Positions 54,112-63,299 are shown, numbered from the stretch's first letter. The stretch is DNA of 64,000 nucleotides from Pseudobutyrivibrio sp. ACV-2 (GCF_900107545.1 NZ_FNQZ01000012.1:21031-85030); one strand, 5' to 3'. The notes: generated by a model not told the origin, from the sequence alone. Translations and numbers: made by a program.

Positions 54112-55533
54112 ATGGACATCGATGTAAATGTTATAGAAAAAATGGTGCGTCAGGCAATCGCAGACGTTTCTAAGGAAAACGGCTATCCAACAGTTACGGT
54201 TCATGGACCTGTTGGAAACTACGGTGTGTTTGATACCATGGATGGTGCAATCGAAGCATCTGTAATCGCTCAAAAGGAATTGCTTCATTCCACCATGGCA
54301 CAGCGTCAAAAATACGTAGATACGATACGTGCCACAGTCCTTAACAAAGCAAATCTTGAAATGATTTCCATGCTTTCTGTAGAAGAAACAGAAATAGGAA
54401 AATATGAGCATAAACTTATAAAGAACCGCCTAGCAGCTGAAAAAACTCCAGGTACTGAGGATTTAATTACAGAGGCCAAGACAGGTGATAATGGTCTTAC
54501 TTTAATAGAGTATTGTCCATTTGGTGTAATAGGAGCTATCACACCAACCACAAACCCTACTGAGACTGTTATTTGCAATTCCATCTCAATGATAGCAGGT
54601 GGAAACACTGTTGTATTTAGTCCTCATCCTAGGGCTACCAAGGTTACACATCTTTTAATTCAGATGTTAAATAAGGCTCTTGATGAAGTTGGAGCTCCTA
54701 AAAATCTAATCACTACCGTAAAGGAGCCATCTATCGAAAATACGAATGCCATGTGCGAGCATCCAAAGATTCGTATGCTTGTAGCAACAGGTGGCCCTTC
54801 TATAGTTAGAAAGGTTATGTCAACAGGTAAAAAGGCAATCGGCGCTGGCGCTGGAAATCCACCAGTAGTTGTCGATGAGACAGCAGATATTGAAAAGGCT
54901 GCAAAGGATATTGTTGATGGATGTTCTTTTGATAACAATGTTCCTTGTATTGCTGAAAAGGAAGTATTTGCTGTTGATCAAATCTGTGACTACCTTATTC
55001 ATTGCATGAAGCAAAATGGTGCTTATGAAATGAAGGATCCTGCGATGGTTGAAAAGCTTGACGCTTTGGTTACTAATGAAAAGGGTGGCCCAAAGGTAGA
55101 GTTCGTAGGAAAGAGTGCCAAGTATATATTAGATAAGCTTGGAATTCAGGTTGGTGATGACATCCGTGTAATAATCATGGAGACAAATAAAAATCATCAT
55201 CTTGTTACTGAAGAAATGATGATGCCAATCCTTCCTATCGTTAGATGCAATGATGTTGATGAGGCTATCGATGATGCATATGAAGCAGAGCATGGAAATC
55301 GACACACTGCAATGATGCATTCAAGAAACGTTGAAAAACTTACAAAGATGGCAAAGCTTCTTGAGACAACTATCTTTGTTAAAAACGCTCCATCCTATGC
55401 TGGTATTGGCGTTGGTGGGGAAGGTCATACCACATTTACAATAGCAGGACCTACAGGCGAAGGTCTTACCAGTGCCCGTTCTTTCTGCAGAAAGAGAAAA
55501 TGTGTTATGGCGGACGCACTACACATTAGATAA
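54112..55533 (+). CDS. pduP: CoA-acylating aldehyde dehydrogenase (PduP-like), active-site intact
   Basis: 473 residues. The encapsulation helix (DVNVIEKMVRQAIADVS) and a linker precede the NAD-binding and catalytic domains. Catalytic Cys279 lies in FDNNVPCIAEK, oxyanion Asn148 in TPTTNPT, and PHPRATK is the cofactor-pocket segment. It oxidises the compartment aldehyde with NAD and CoA to acyl-CoA. AAAGGAAG precedes the start. It contrasts with the Cys-less paralogue at 47531. A hairpin follows. Confidence 0.94.
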   Translation: MDIDVNVIEKMVRQAIADVSKENGYPTVTVHGPVGNYGVFDTMDGAIEASVIAQKELLHSTMAQRQKYVDTIRATVLNKANLEMISMLSVEETEIGKYEHKLIKNRLAAEKTPGTEDLITEAKTGDNGLTLIEYCPFGVIGAITPTTNPTETVICNSISMIAGGNTVVFSPHPRATKVTHLLIQMLNKALDEVGAPKNLITTVKEPSIENTNAMCEHPKIRMLVATGGPSIVRKVMSTGKKAIGAGAGNPPVVVDETADIEKAAKDIVDGCSFDNNVPCIAEKEVFAVDQICDYLIHCMKQNGAYEMKDPAMVEKLDALVTNEKGGPKVEFVGKSAKYILDKLGIQVGDDIRVIIMETNKNHHLVTEEMMMPILPIVRCNDVDEAIDDAYEAEHGNRHTAMMHSRNVEKLTKMAKLLETTIFVKNAPSYAGIGVGGEGHTTFTIAGPTGEGLTSARSFCRKRKCVMADALHIR

Positions 55534-55540
55534 AAATGGT

Positions 55541-55570
55541 GAATGCCCCAGTTATTTATCTGGGGCATTC
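55541..55570 (+). other. intergenic hairpin within BMC operon
   Basis: Perfect 11-bp stem GAATGCCCCAG (55541-55551) / CTGGGGCATTC (55560-55570), 8-nt loop, then TGTAAAAAGG. No T tract, so message stabilisation or partial attenuation is more likely than full termination. Confidence 0.6.
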
Positions 55571-55587
55571 TGTAAAAAGGAGTTGCT

Positions 55588-56931
55588 ATGGGGTTAATAG
55601 AGCAAATTAAAGATGCCGGAATTGTCGGATGTGGTGGTGCAGGTTTTCCAACCCATGTAAAGCTAAATTGTACAGTTGAATATTTGATTGTAAATGCGGC
55701 AGAGTGCGAGCCGCTTCTTCGTACAGACCGGTATTTAATGCTAAACAAGGCCGATGAGATTATTTCTGCAGTTGAAATGGTGGCAGAAATTACTAAAGCA
55801 GAAAAGCTTTTTATAGCATTAAAAGAAACCTATACAGATGAAATTGCATCTCTTCAGGATGCTATTAATAAAAAAAATAGTAGAGTGGAACTTTTCCCGC
55901 TTAAGAACTTTTATCCTGCAGGTGATGAACAGATTATGGTTCTTGAGGTTACAGGCAGAACAGTACCACCTACAGGAATTCCTCTTGATGTAGGAGCTGT
56001 AGTTTCAAATGTAGCTACCATGTATGGGATATACGAGGCATCAAAGGGGGTTCCATTTACAGAAAAATATCTGACTGTAACAGGCGCTGTGGCACATCCA
56101 ATCATCGTCAAGGCGCCTATCGGTACATCCTTCAAAGCCTGTATAGAGGCTGCAGGTGGACCTACTGTTCAGGATTACCATATCCTTGCAGGCGGTCCTC
56201 TCATGGGAAAGCTATATAGAAAAGAGGATTTGGACAAATACGATGTTACAAAAACCACATCAGGAATTGTGATTGTTCCAGATGATACAAATCTTGTTGC
56301 TATGCGTGAAACATCCTTGCATTCGATTTTAAAACGTGCAAAAGGTTCATGTATTCAATGCCAGACCTGTACATCTATGTGTCCTAGATATTTGAGTGGC
56401 CATCCATTATCACCACACAAAATAATGAGAAAGCTTGCCTATAGTGATATATCTGAAGTTCTGGAAGATAAAGACATTAAGGAAGCCATGACCTGCAGTG
56501 AGTGTGGTGTCTGCGAAGCCTATGCCTGCCCAATGGGACTTGCTCCAAGACAGGTAAATGTATATGTAAAAAAGGCACTTCGTGAAAGCGGATTTAGATA
56601 TCAAAAAGACACTGAAACCATCTTTAGAAGTCGTGAAGACAGAGAATATCGTAGAATTCCATCTCACAGAATCGCGGCCAGACTTGGTGTTGAAAAATAT
56701 TACGACTATACTATTCGAGAGCTTAAGGAATTAAATCCTGGCACAGTAAGAATCCCTCTACAACAGCATATTGGCGCACCTTCAGAGGCCACTGTAAATG
56801 TAGGTGATACTGTCACACAGGGTACACTTATAGGAAAAATTCCTGAAAAGGCTCTAGGTGCAAATATACATGCATCTATTTCAGGAACTGTAAAAGCAAT
56901 TGAAAATGGTATGGTAGTAATTGGAAAATAA
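55588..56931 (+). CDS. pduS: PduS-like RnfC-type electron-transfer flavoprotein
   Basis: 447 residues. GCGGAGFPTHVKL near the N-terminus is the NADH/FMN site shared with RnfC and NuoF. An SLBB domain follows, then two clusters CIQCQTCTSMCP and CSECGVCEAYACP, and a C-terminal barrel-sandwich hybrid domain. In Pdu systems this protein reduces cobalamin. Here the dehydratase is B12-free, so it more likely reoxidises NADH and passes electrons out through the PduT-like shell protein. AAAAGGAG precedes the start. Confidence 0.9.
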   Translation: MGLIEQIKDAGIVGCGGAGFPTHVKLNCTVEYLIVNAAECEPLLRTDRYLMLNKADEIISAVEMVAEITKAEKLFIALKETYTDEIASLQDAINKKNSRVELFPLKNFYPAGDEQIMVLEVTGRTVPPTGIPLDVGAVVSNVATMYGIYEASKGVPFTEKYLTVTGAVAHPIIVKAPIGTSFKACIEAAGGPTVQDYHILAGGPLMGKLYRKEDLDKYDVTKTTSGIVIVPDDTNLVAMRETSLHSILKRAKGSCIQCQTCTSMCPRYLSGHPLSPHKIMRKLAYSDISEVLEDKDIKEAMTCSECGVCEAYACPMGLAPRQVNVYVKKALRESGFRYQKDTETIFRSREDREYRRIPSHRIAARLGVEKYYDYTIRELKELNPGTVRIPLQQHIGAPSEATVNVGDTVTQGTLIGKIPEKALGANIHASISGTVKAIENGMVVIGK

Positions 56932-56943
56932 GGAGAGGCACAC

Positions 56944-57489
56944 ATGATAACAATAGGATTTCTGGAAAGTAACAGTATTGCCAGGGGAGTTGAAGCTGCA
57001 GATGCAATGCTAAAGGCAGCTGAGGTTAGATTGGTTGTCGCTCGTCCAAGCTGCCCGGGTAAATACCATATAATGATAAGCGGTGAGGTTTCTGCAGTTC
57101 AGTCTGCAATGGATGCAGGAAAAGAAAAGGTTGGCAGTTCTCTGATTGACGAACTGGTAATCCCAAGGGTGCATCCACAGGTTATCGAAGCCATCAATTT
57201 GGCTACAATGCCTGAAAAAGTCAGAGCCATTGGAGTAATGGAATATTTCTCTGTGGTGCAGGCTGTTATAGGCGCAGATGCTGCTGTAAAAGCTGCCGGC
57301 GTTGAACTTATCGAGGTTCGACTTGGCACTGGAATAGGTGGAAAATCATTTGTTGTTTTGACAGGTGATGTTTCTGCAGTAGAGGCCAGCGTTGCTGCAG
57401 GCACTAAAGAGGCCAAAGAAAATGGATTGCTGATTAGTGAGATTGTGATTGCACATCCGCATCCGGATTTGGTCGAAACATTACTTTAG
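56944..57489 (+). CDS. pduT: PduT-like tandem BMC shell protein
   Basis: 181 residues with two BMC domains (about 1-90 and 95-180). Cys37 in VARPSCPGKY matches the position of the single Cys that binds a 4Fe-4S cluster at the three-fold pore of PduT. It should move electrons across the shell, with PduS encoded 12 bases upstream as partner. AAGGAGAGG precedes the start. Last gene of the BMC locus; a terminator follows. Confidence 0.92.
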   Translation: MITIGFLESNSIARGVEAADAMLKAAEVRLVVARPSCPGKYHIMISGEVSAVQSAMDAGKEKVGSSLIDELVIPRVHPQVIEAINLATMPEKVRAIGVMEYFSVVQAVIGADAAVKAAGVELIEVRLGTGIGGKSFVVLTGDVSAVEASVAAGTKEAKENGLLISEIVIAHPHPDLVETLL

Positions 57490-57504
57490 AATAAGAACAT
57501 TTAA

Positions 57505-57541
57505 AAGGCTACCTTCAAAAAATCAGGTAGCCTTATTTTTT
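57505..57541 (+). terminator. terminator of BMC operon
   Basis: AAGGCTACCT (57505-57514) / AGGTAGCCTT (57525-57534), then ATTTTTTG. Confidence 0.85.
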
Positions 57542-57636
57542 GTACATAGATTTGCTATTATAAACATATATTTAGTATTACATTAATAATTAAGTTGGTA
57601 TTATTAAGAAAATACAATCAGGGGGATTAAAAGAAA

Positions 57637-59277
57637 ATGAGAAATGTATTGGTCAATCAAGTGGGATTTTTGCCGTCTAGTGACAAAAAGGCAGTTATGA
57701 ATTTTCCTTGCGAAAATTATAAGATTGTGAATGACAAAAATGAAACTGTATATTCCGGCACCACTTTGCATTTTGGAACAGATGATATTTCTGGGGAGGA
57801 TACCTATATTGCGGATTTTAGTCCTCTTAATGAACCAGGAAAATATACAGTAGTAGTGGACGATGTATCCAGCTGTAATTTTTTCATTTCACAGGACGTA
57901 TATTCAAAGCTTATGCATGATGTTTGCAAATGCTTTTATTATCTTAGATGTGGTGAAGGCCTAGATAAAGAACATTCAGGCAAATATTATCATGAGCCTT
58001 GTCATCTCACTAAAGCCACAGTGTACGGAGAGGACACAGCACCTGTAGATGTATGTGGTGGTTGGCATGATGCTGGTGATTATGGTAGGTATTCCACAGC
58101 TGGTGCTGTTGCAGTAGCACATCTTCTATATGGCGTTAGGTTATTTAATAATCTGTTAGACGTAAAATTTGATATTCCATCAGTAACCTGCGATCATGGA
58201 GTTTTGCCAGATATTTTGGCTGAAACAAAGGTGGAGCTTGATTTTCTCATGAAGATGCAAAAAGATGATGGAAGTGTGTGGCACAAAGTAACCACCTTTA
58301 ATCATGCTCCATTTATAATGCCAGAGGAAGATAAGGAAGAACTTTTCTTATTTCCAGCTTCATCTCTTGCCACGGCAGATATAGCTGCAGTTTTTGCCCT
58401 AGCGTACACTGTGTATAAGGATTATGATGCTTCATATGCAAATATCCTATTAGAAAAATCTTTTAAAGCCTATTCCTGGTTAGAGAAAAATCCAGCACCA
58501 TTGCTATTTTCCAATGCTACAGGCTCTAACACAGGAGAATACCCAGAGCCTGAAGACTTTTCTAACAGATTTTGGGCTGCCTGCGCATTATATGAAGCCA
58601 CAGGTGAGAAAAAGTATTATGCGGATGCTGTAGATTTTAAGGAATCCCTGGAAGATTATGATAGTGACAACTCAGACAAGGGTTATCAGGGAAATGTATT
58701 TACATGCTTTGGATGGGGAGATGTAGCTGGATTGGGTTCCTTGTCTTTGATTTTAAAGGGTGATGCTAGTGACTTATTGACCCTTGCAGAGGAAAGCTTT
58801 GAAGAAGAAGCGGACAGACTCTACTACATTTCCACAGCCAATGGTTTCGGGCTGCCTATGGCAAAAGAGGATTTCATTTGGGGAAGCAATATGGAGTTAT
58901 TGAAATATATGATGATTCTTACAGTTGCAAATAAATTGTCTCCAGAAGAAAAATATCTGCAAATTATAACAGCTGGTTTGGATTATCTTTTAGGCTGCAA
59001 CAGCATGGATGTTAGTTATGTCACAGGAAGTGGAGAGAAAGCCTTCAAGAATCCACATCTTCGCCCTACAGCAGTGGATGACATTGAAGAACCATGGCCT
59101 GGGCTTGTATCTGGCGGCCCAAACACAGGTCTACAGGATGAACAGGCACAAACTTTGCCAAAGGATACACCACCTATGAAATGCTATATTGATCACGTGG
59201 ACTGCTATTCACTCAATGAAATTACAATATATTGGAATTCGCCACTAGTATTTACTTTGGCTGGATTGTTAGCTTAA
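57637..59277 (+). CDS. GH9 cellulase-family enzyme without signal peptide
   Basis: 546 residues. An N-terminal CelD_N Ig-like domain (VLVNQVGFLPSSDKKAVMNF) precedes the GH9 barrel. VCGGWHDAGDYGRYS carries the two catalytic-base Asp, and the C-terminal YSLNEITIYWNSPLVF the acid Glu. No hydrophobic N-terminus exists, so it is probably cytoplasmic and trims imported beta-glucan oligosaccharides, or acts as a glucosidase. GGGGG precedes the start. Single gene between two terminators. Confidence 0.88.
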   Translation: MRNVLVNQVGFLPSSDKKAVMNFPCENYKIVNDKNETVYSGTTLHFGTDDISGEDTYIADFSPLNEPGKYTVVVDDVSSCNFFISQDVYSKLMHDVCKCFYYLRCGEGLDKEHSGKYYHEPCHLTKATVYGEDTAPVDVCGGWHDAGDYGRYSTAGAVAVAHLLYGVRLFNNLLDVKFDIPSVTCDHGVLPDILAETKVELDFLMKMQKDDGSVWHKVTTFNHAPFIMPEEDKEELFLFPASSLATADIAAVFALAYTVYKDYDASYANILLEKSFKAYSWLEKNPAPLLFSNATGSNTGEYPEPEDFSNRFWAACALYEATGEKKYYADAVDFKESLEDYDSDNSDKGYQGNVFTCFGWGDVAGLGSLSLILKGDASDLLTLAEESFEEEADRLYYISTANGFGLPMAKEDFIWGSNMELLKYMMILTVANKLSPEEKYLQIITAGLDYLLGCNSMDVSYVTGSGEKAFKNPHLRPTAVDDIEEPWPGLVSGGPNTGLQDEQAQTLPKDTPPMKCYIDHVDCYSLNEITIYWNSPLVFTLAGLLA

Positions 59278-59290
59278 TGTTCTACACAAA

Positions 59291-59326
59291 AAATGCCCTA
59301 CACCTCAAAAAAGATGTAGGGCATTT
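59291..59326. terminator. bidirectional terminator
   Basis: 12-bp stem AAATGCCCTACA (59291-59302) / TGTAGGGCATTT (59315-59326) between converging genes, T-rich on the minus side and weaker on the plus. Confidence 0.75.
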
Positions 59327-59341
59327 AATGATTTTTCTGGT

Positions 59342-59854
59342 TTACTCTTTTTTAGACAACTCAAATAGTTTTGCCTGATTAATCTTGCCATCCGCAATCA
59401 TATTTGAAACCCAAAGCTTCAGTGATTCCACAGTCAAATCAATCTGCTCCAGCTGTTTTTGTATGGTGACAAAATCTTTCAATTCATCATCAGAAATAAT
59501 ACCATCAGCAGTAATGTCTATTAGACGTTCCTTTTGATTATTGAGAGAATTAAGCGCAGAAAGCATACTAAGTACAATCTCTGGTAGTGAAGAGGTTTTT
59601 ACTTCAGGCACAGTCTCTTTACCTATTCTGCATTCATGAGTGCAGTAGTAATTACATAGCTCCGGTTTTTTATAAGCATCAGCCAAATCGATTACATCCT
59701 CGGGATAAACGGCTACCTTTCCAGTCTCTAGTTTTTCTAATCTGCTTTCAGTCATGGACCCGATTAATTCGCTTGCTTGAGCTCTTGTTAATCCAGCTTC
59801 TTCTCTAGCTCTAAAATATATACTTTTATCTTCTTTAGTAGACTTCCTTCCCAT
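59342..59854 (-). CDS. XRE-type HTH protein
   Basis: 170 residues. Residues about 8-65 form an XRE/Cro helix-turn-helix (FRAREEAGLTRAQASELIG; SRLEKLETGKV). A short Cys segment (CNYYCTHEC) follows. The C-terminal half is helical, with heptad-like spacing around LSALNSLNNQKERLIDIT. Similar proteins are common in Lachnospiraceae, but the target is unknown. It lies three bases downstream of folC and is probably co-transcribed with folT-folC. Confidence 0.75.
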   Translation of the reverse strand: MGRKSTKEDKSIYFRAREEAGLTRAQASELIGSMTESRLEKLETGKVAVYPEDVIDLADAYKKPELCNYYCTHECRIGKETVPEVKTSSLPEIVLSMLSALNSLNNQKERLIDITADGIISDDELKDFVTIQKQLEQIDLTVESLKLWVSNMIADGKINQAKLFELSKKE

Positions 59855-59857
59855 AGA

Positions 59858-61174
59858 TTAATCCTCCCTGTTTTGTATCATTATATCTATTTTTTTATCA
59901 GTAAACAAATATAATGACCCTGCAATACAAACCACTTCTGAATTATCTATTATTTTATGCAAATCAGATTGCTCATTAAGTGCTTCTGAATCAACACCTC
60001 TGGCACGAATCATATCAGCTAGCTTTTCGGGCTCCATACTGCGCGGGTTTGGAACAGCCACCGTATAACATTTCTTTGCTATAGGTATCAGAGCATCAAG
60101 AATAATATCTACTTCCTTATCTGCAAGTATTCCCAGCACAAAAGTAATCTTCTTTCCAGGGAAATATTCATCTAACGACTCTCGTAAGACCTGGGCACCC
60201 TGTCTGTTATGACCACCATCAATAATGATAGGAGGATTATCAGAAAGTAGCGTAAAGCGTCCAAACCACTTCGTATTTACGATACCATTTTTTATAGCAT
60301 TTTTAGATATGCTGTATCCCATACCGGAAAGTTTTTTTGCTGCGGCAATGGCTAAAGCTGCATTGTTTATCTGATAAGTTCCGAGCATGGTAGTGAAGTA
60401 TTCGTCCCCGTCGCTGCCTTCAAAACACTGCCCATGTATGTCACGGCTTATTAGGCGTGGTTGTTTAATAAATTCTATAGGAACAGCAACATTAGAAACA
60501 GTAATGCATTTATCCATTAAGACGGATATAACTTCCTCCTCCTGCATAGCAGATACCACGCAAGTATACGGTTTTATAATACCAGCTTTTTCCGTGGCGA
60601 TCTCACCAAGGGTGTTGCCTAAAATGGTCATGTGATCATAGCTAATAGGTGTAATGATTGTAACTAGAGGAGCTGGAATGACATTTGTTGTATCCATCCT
60701 TCCCCCCATGCTTACCTCTAAAAGGACAATTTCACACTGCCTATCTAAAAAATACATAAAGGCCATGACTGTAAGAAATTCGTATTCGCTTACAAAAATC
60801 CCTTTTTCAAGCAATTCATCATAACAAGGTTTTACAATAGAGAATATTTTGGCGAAATCCTCATCTAAAATATCAACACCATTAATCTTGAACATTTCAT
60901 TGTAGCGATATAAAAATGGTGAAGTAAAGGCACCCGTAACAACAGATGCCTCCTTTAAAATATTGGCTAGATATGCGGTGGTAGACCCCTTTCCGTTGGT
61001 TCCTGCAATATGAACATATTTTAATTTATCCTGAGGTCTATTTAGTTTTTCAAGTAGTGCAAGCTCTGCATCAAGTGAAAAGAAATCCTTTTTAGCCCCT
61101 CCACCTGATGGTGGCACAAAATGGGGCATATTCTTGAAAAAAATAATTGCCTCTTCATATGTATAATTCTTCAT
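59858..61174 (-). CDS. folC: folylpolyglutamate synthase / dihydrofolate synthase
   Basis: 438 residues of the Mur-ligase fold. The P-loop is HIAGTNGKGSTTAY, the folate loop is near FTSPFLYRYNEMFKING, and IIDGGHNRQGAQVL is the conserved C-terminal motif (usually DGAHNP). It adds glutamates to folate in the cytoplasm, trapping the vitamin inside. Its ATG overlaps the folT stop as ATGA, so translation is coupled; salvage and retention are made together under the same riboswitch. Confidence 0.92.
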   Translation of the reverse strand: MKNYTYEEAIIFFKNMPHFVPPSGGGAKKDFFSLDAELALLEKLNRPQDKLKYVHIAGTNGKGSTTAYLANILKEASVVTGAFTSPFLYRYNEMFKINGVDILDEDFAKIFSIVKPCYDELLEKGIFVSEYEFLTVMAFMYFLDRQCEIVLLEVSMGGRMDTTNVIPAPLVTIITPISYDHMTILGNTLGEIATEKAGIIKPYTCVVSAMQEEEVISVLMDKCITVSNVAVPIEFIKQPRLISRDIHGQCFEGSDGDEYFTTMLGTYQINNAALAIAAAKKLSGMGYSISKNAIKNGIVNTKWFGRFTLLSDNPPIIIDGGHNRQGAQVLRESLDEYFPGKKITFVLGILADKEVDIILDALIPIAKKCYTVAVPNPRSMEPEKLADMIRARGVDSEALNEQSDLHKIIDNSEVVCIAGSLYLFTDKKIDIMIQNRED

Positions 61175-61689
61175 AACGCTAGCTTTCTTATTCCTACCTT
61201 TTCCAGAGAATTAAGTACAGTGTATAATAGCACAGTCATGACAGGTATCATGATTAGTTCTTTCGGAAGTCTTGCGATGATAGCCGCTAAATATCCGTTT
61301 TTCAGATAAAGAAGATTTAGCCAAAAACTATTCATAATAATTCCGACAATCAGGGTATGTATAGCCTGAGTCGCAAAGATTCTTAAGAAGGTGCACTTAT
61401 TATCATGAAGCATAACACCAAATATAATGCCACTTACTATACCACTTATAGTAAACCCGGGAAAAAATGGACCAGTTGGCTTAACGAGAAAGCCTCCTAT
61501 ATCGATAAGCGCTCCAACTATTCCTGCTACGCCTGGCCCAAACATCATTCCTGCCATGGCAACTGGAAGTGATCCAAAACGAATCTCAATCAGTTGAGTA
61601 ATTGGTAATTTAAAGAACCCAAGAATTATGCCTATTGCTGTAAGCATAGCAGCAATCGTAAGTGTTTTTGTGTTAAATAATTTTTTCAT
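61171..61689 (-). CDS. folT: folate ECF transporter S component
   Basis: 172 residues with about six membrane segments. The start KTLTIAAMLTAIGIILGFF, IEIRFGSLPVAMAGMMFGP and ALIDIGGFLVKP are typical of ECF substrate-binding subunits in the folate group. It captures folate and hands it to the shared ECF-T/A module encoded elsewhere. Folate specificity is supported by the tetrahydrofolate riboswitch upstream and folC downstream. Confidence 0.9.
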   Translation of the reverse strand: MKKLFNTKTLTIAAMLTAIGIILGFFKLPITQLIEIRFGSLPVAMAGMMFGPGVAGIVGALIDIGGFLVKPTGPFFPGFTISGIVSGIIFGVMLHDNKCTFLRIFATQAIHTLIVGIIMNSFWLNLLYLKNGYLAAIIARLPKELIMIPVMTVLLYTVLNSLEKVGIRKLAL

Positions 61690-61693
61690 AAAA

Positions 61694-61739
61694 AATACAC
61701 CTCCTTTGCAGTTTCCTTTTCCTACAATGAAGGTGTATT
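61694..61739 (-). promoter_or_regulatory. riboswitch expression platform sequestering ribosome site
   Basis: AATACACCT (plus strand 61694-61702) is complementary to AGGTGTATT (61731-61739). In the minus-strand mRNA this stem buries part of the GGAGG of folT, pointing to translational control. Confidence 0.65.
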
Positions 61740-61759
61740 ATCATACTCCTTGCTATGTA

Positions 61760-61853
61760 GCAGCGGGATGCGAATTTAAAACCGCGGATAAACCTTCGTC
61801 CATCTGTCAACTCCCTGTACAAACGGCACTTAACGCTTTAAATTCTACTCTGC
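61760..61853 (-). ncRNA. tetrahydrofolate (THF) riboswitch
   Basis: Read on the minus strand, the aptamer starts GCAGAGTAGA, continues GCGTTAAGTGCCG, has a GGGAGTTGACAG core segment and GGACGAAGG, and closes with CCGCGG ... CGCATCCCGCTGC. These blocks, in this order, match the folT-associated THF riboswitch. The closing stem pairs GCAG (61850-61853) with CTGC (61760-61763). Folate binding should reduce folT-folC expression. Confidence 0.88.
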
Positions 61854-61873
61854 ATTTCTATTATTTTGGCTAC

Positions 61874-61902
61874 AGTATACGTTTAACTATCTACCATTGC
61901 AA
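61874..61902 (-). promoter_or_regulatory. promoter of folT-folC
   Basis: On the minus strand, TTGCAA (61902-61897), 17-bp spacer, TATACT (61879-61874). Transcription would start near 61867, about 14 bases before the riboswitch. Confidence 0.65.
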
Positions 61903-62016
61903 TAGCTATGAGTTAATTTGTAGATTTTTAAAATCATTATTATCAATAATGAGACATTCATTGATTATTCAAACAAATTTGGTACACTTTAAATCACAGT
62001 GAAAGTGGGTGGAGTT

Positions 62017-62190
62017 ATGGATTTTAATTGCAATAATGAAAATAAATCTTACTCATCTGATGATAAATATGAAGATTTGGAAAAAATTAGGGAAGTCCTT
62101 CATAACGCTAAGAGACAGATTAATAAAGATAAGCTGAAATCTTCATCCATAGACATGAGTATACACATAGACATAGAGGGGGAATCATGA
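62017..62190 (+). CDS. small hydrophilic protein, unknown
   Basis: 57 residues from the ATG at 62017 (GTGGAG upstream). Acidic, Asn/Ser-rich start, then a short helix EDLEKIREVLHNAKRQINKDKL. It overlaps the start of the YitT-family gene by four bases (ATGA), which is good evidence that it is translated. No function can be assigned. Confidence 0.6.
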   Translation: MDFNCNNENKSYSSDDKYEDLEKIREVLHNAKRQINKDKLKSSSIDMSIHIDIEGES

Positions 62191-63026
62191 AAATGAAAAT
62201 AAAGAAAGGATTGCTATCCTATATTTTCATAATAGTCGGGGCTATTATGGCCAGCTTTTCAGTAGCTTTAATTTTACTTCCAAATGATGCTATTGATTAT
62301 GGTACTGCCGGTGTAGCAATTATCATCAGTAAACTAACAGGTATCCATCTTCCTATTTGTGTATTAGCAGTTTTTCTTCCATTCATAATAGCCGGTTATA
62401 TTTTTCTAGGAAAAAATTTTACAATTAAAGCAACGCTAGGTTCTATTATATATACATTAGGAATCGATTTTTTTGAAACGGTTCCATTCGAATTAAATAC
62501 AGAACATTTTCTGGCAGTAGCTTTTGGAGGCGCTATTTTAGGCGCTGGCTTGTCACTTATTTTAAGAAGTGGAGGCTGCATCGATGGTTCAGAAATCCTG
62601 GCAAATATTATAGTAAAAAAATTATCAGATAAAACTGGTAGAAACTACAGCATGACGCCAGTTCTTTTAGCATTTAATGCCATAGTATATATGACAGTAT
62701 TTGTTGTGATTGATGCTACAGCAGCGCTTTTGAGCTTACTCGTGTATGTTGTGGCAACTGCAGTTATAGATCACTACACAGACCATTTCGAAGCTATCAA
62801 ACAGGTTACAATAATCACACAAGACCCGGAAGGTATTATAAAAGATATCAAAGATAAACTAAATAAAACCTGTACCATCATGGATTCCAGAGGAGCTATT
62901 GCGGGAGAAAATAATACCTTATTTTGTTATATAAGTTATTTTGAACTCCCAATAATGAAAGAAATTATCTCCATTCATTCAGGAAGTTTCAGTACTGTAT
63001 CTACCATAGATGAGATACTAAGATGA
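62187..63026 (+). CDS. YitT-family membrane protein (DUF2179)
   Basis: 279 residues. Five or six membrane segments in the first 200 residues (IIVGAIMASFSVALILLPND; GGCIDGSEILANII is a typical loop). A soluble C-terminal DUF2179 domain (about 200-279) includes CTIMDSRGAIAGENN. The family is widespread and of uncertain transport role. AGAGGGGGAATC precedes the start; coupled with the small gene upstream. Confidence 0.85.
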   Translation: MKMKIKKGLLSYIFIIVGAIMASFSVALILLPNDAIDYGTAGVAIIISKLTGIHLPICVLAVFLPFIIAGYIFLGKNFTIKATLGSIIYTLGIDFFETVPFELNTEHFLAVAFGGAILGAGLSLILRSGGCIDGSEILANIIVKKLSDKTGRNYSMTPVLLAFNAIVYMTVFVVIDATAALLSLLVYVVATAVIDHYTDHFEAIKQVTIITQDPEGIIKDIKDKLNKTCTIMDSRGAIAGENNTLFCYISYFELPIMKEIISIHSGSFSTVSTIDEILR

Positions 63027-63098
63027 TTATGAAATTCTCTTTGTGTTAACGAATAAAACACATGTTAATGCTATCATCAATCAATGGAGGGATGAGCT

Positions 63099-63299
63099 AT
63101 GGATGGAATGGTAATTGAGAAAGATGATTTAGAAGTCGCTAAAGAGTATTGTAATGTGTATATTGAATTAAGAACTGCCTTACGTGAAGGCAAAATAGAG
63201 ACCAGTGATGTCGAGGACTATCTAGCATACCGGGAACATCTTTTAACAAAAAGAGCAAAGCAGCTTGCTCAGGAGATGATTGATAATTATATAAAATAA
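63099..63299 (+). CDS. small protein, unknown
   Basis: 66 residues with a good ribosome site (GGAGG) before ATG 63099; an in-frame ATG three codons later is also possible. Predicted mostly helical and charged (KDDLEVAKEYCNVYIELRTA; LTKRAKQLAQEMIDNYIK). No recognised domain. It stands alone between the YitT gene and the rRNA operon leader. Confidence 0.55.
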   Translation: MDGMVIEKDDLEVAKEYCNVYIELRTALREGKIETSDVEDYLAYREHLLTKRAKQLAQEMIDNYIK

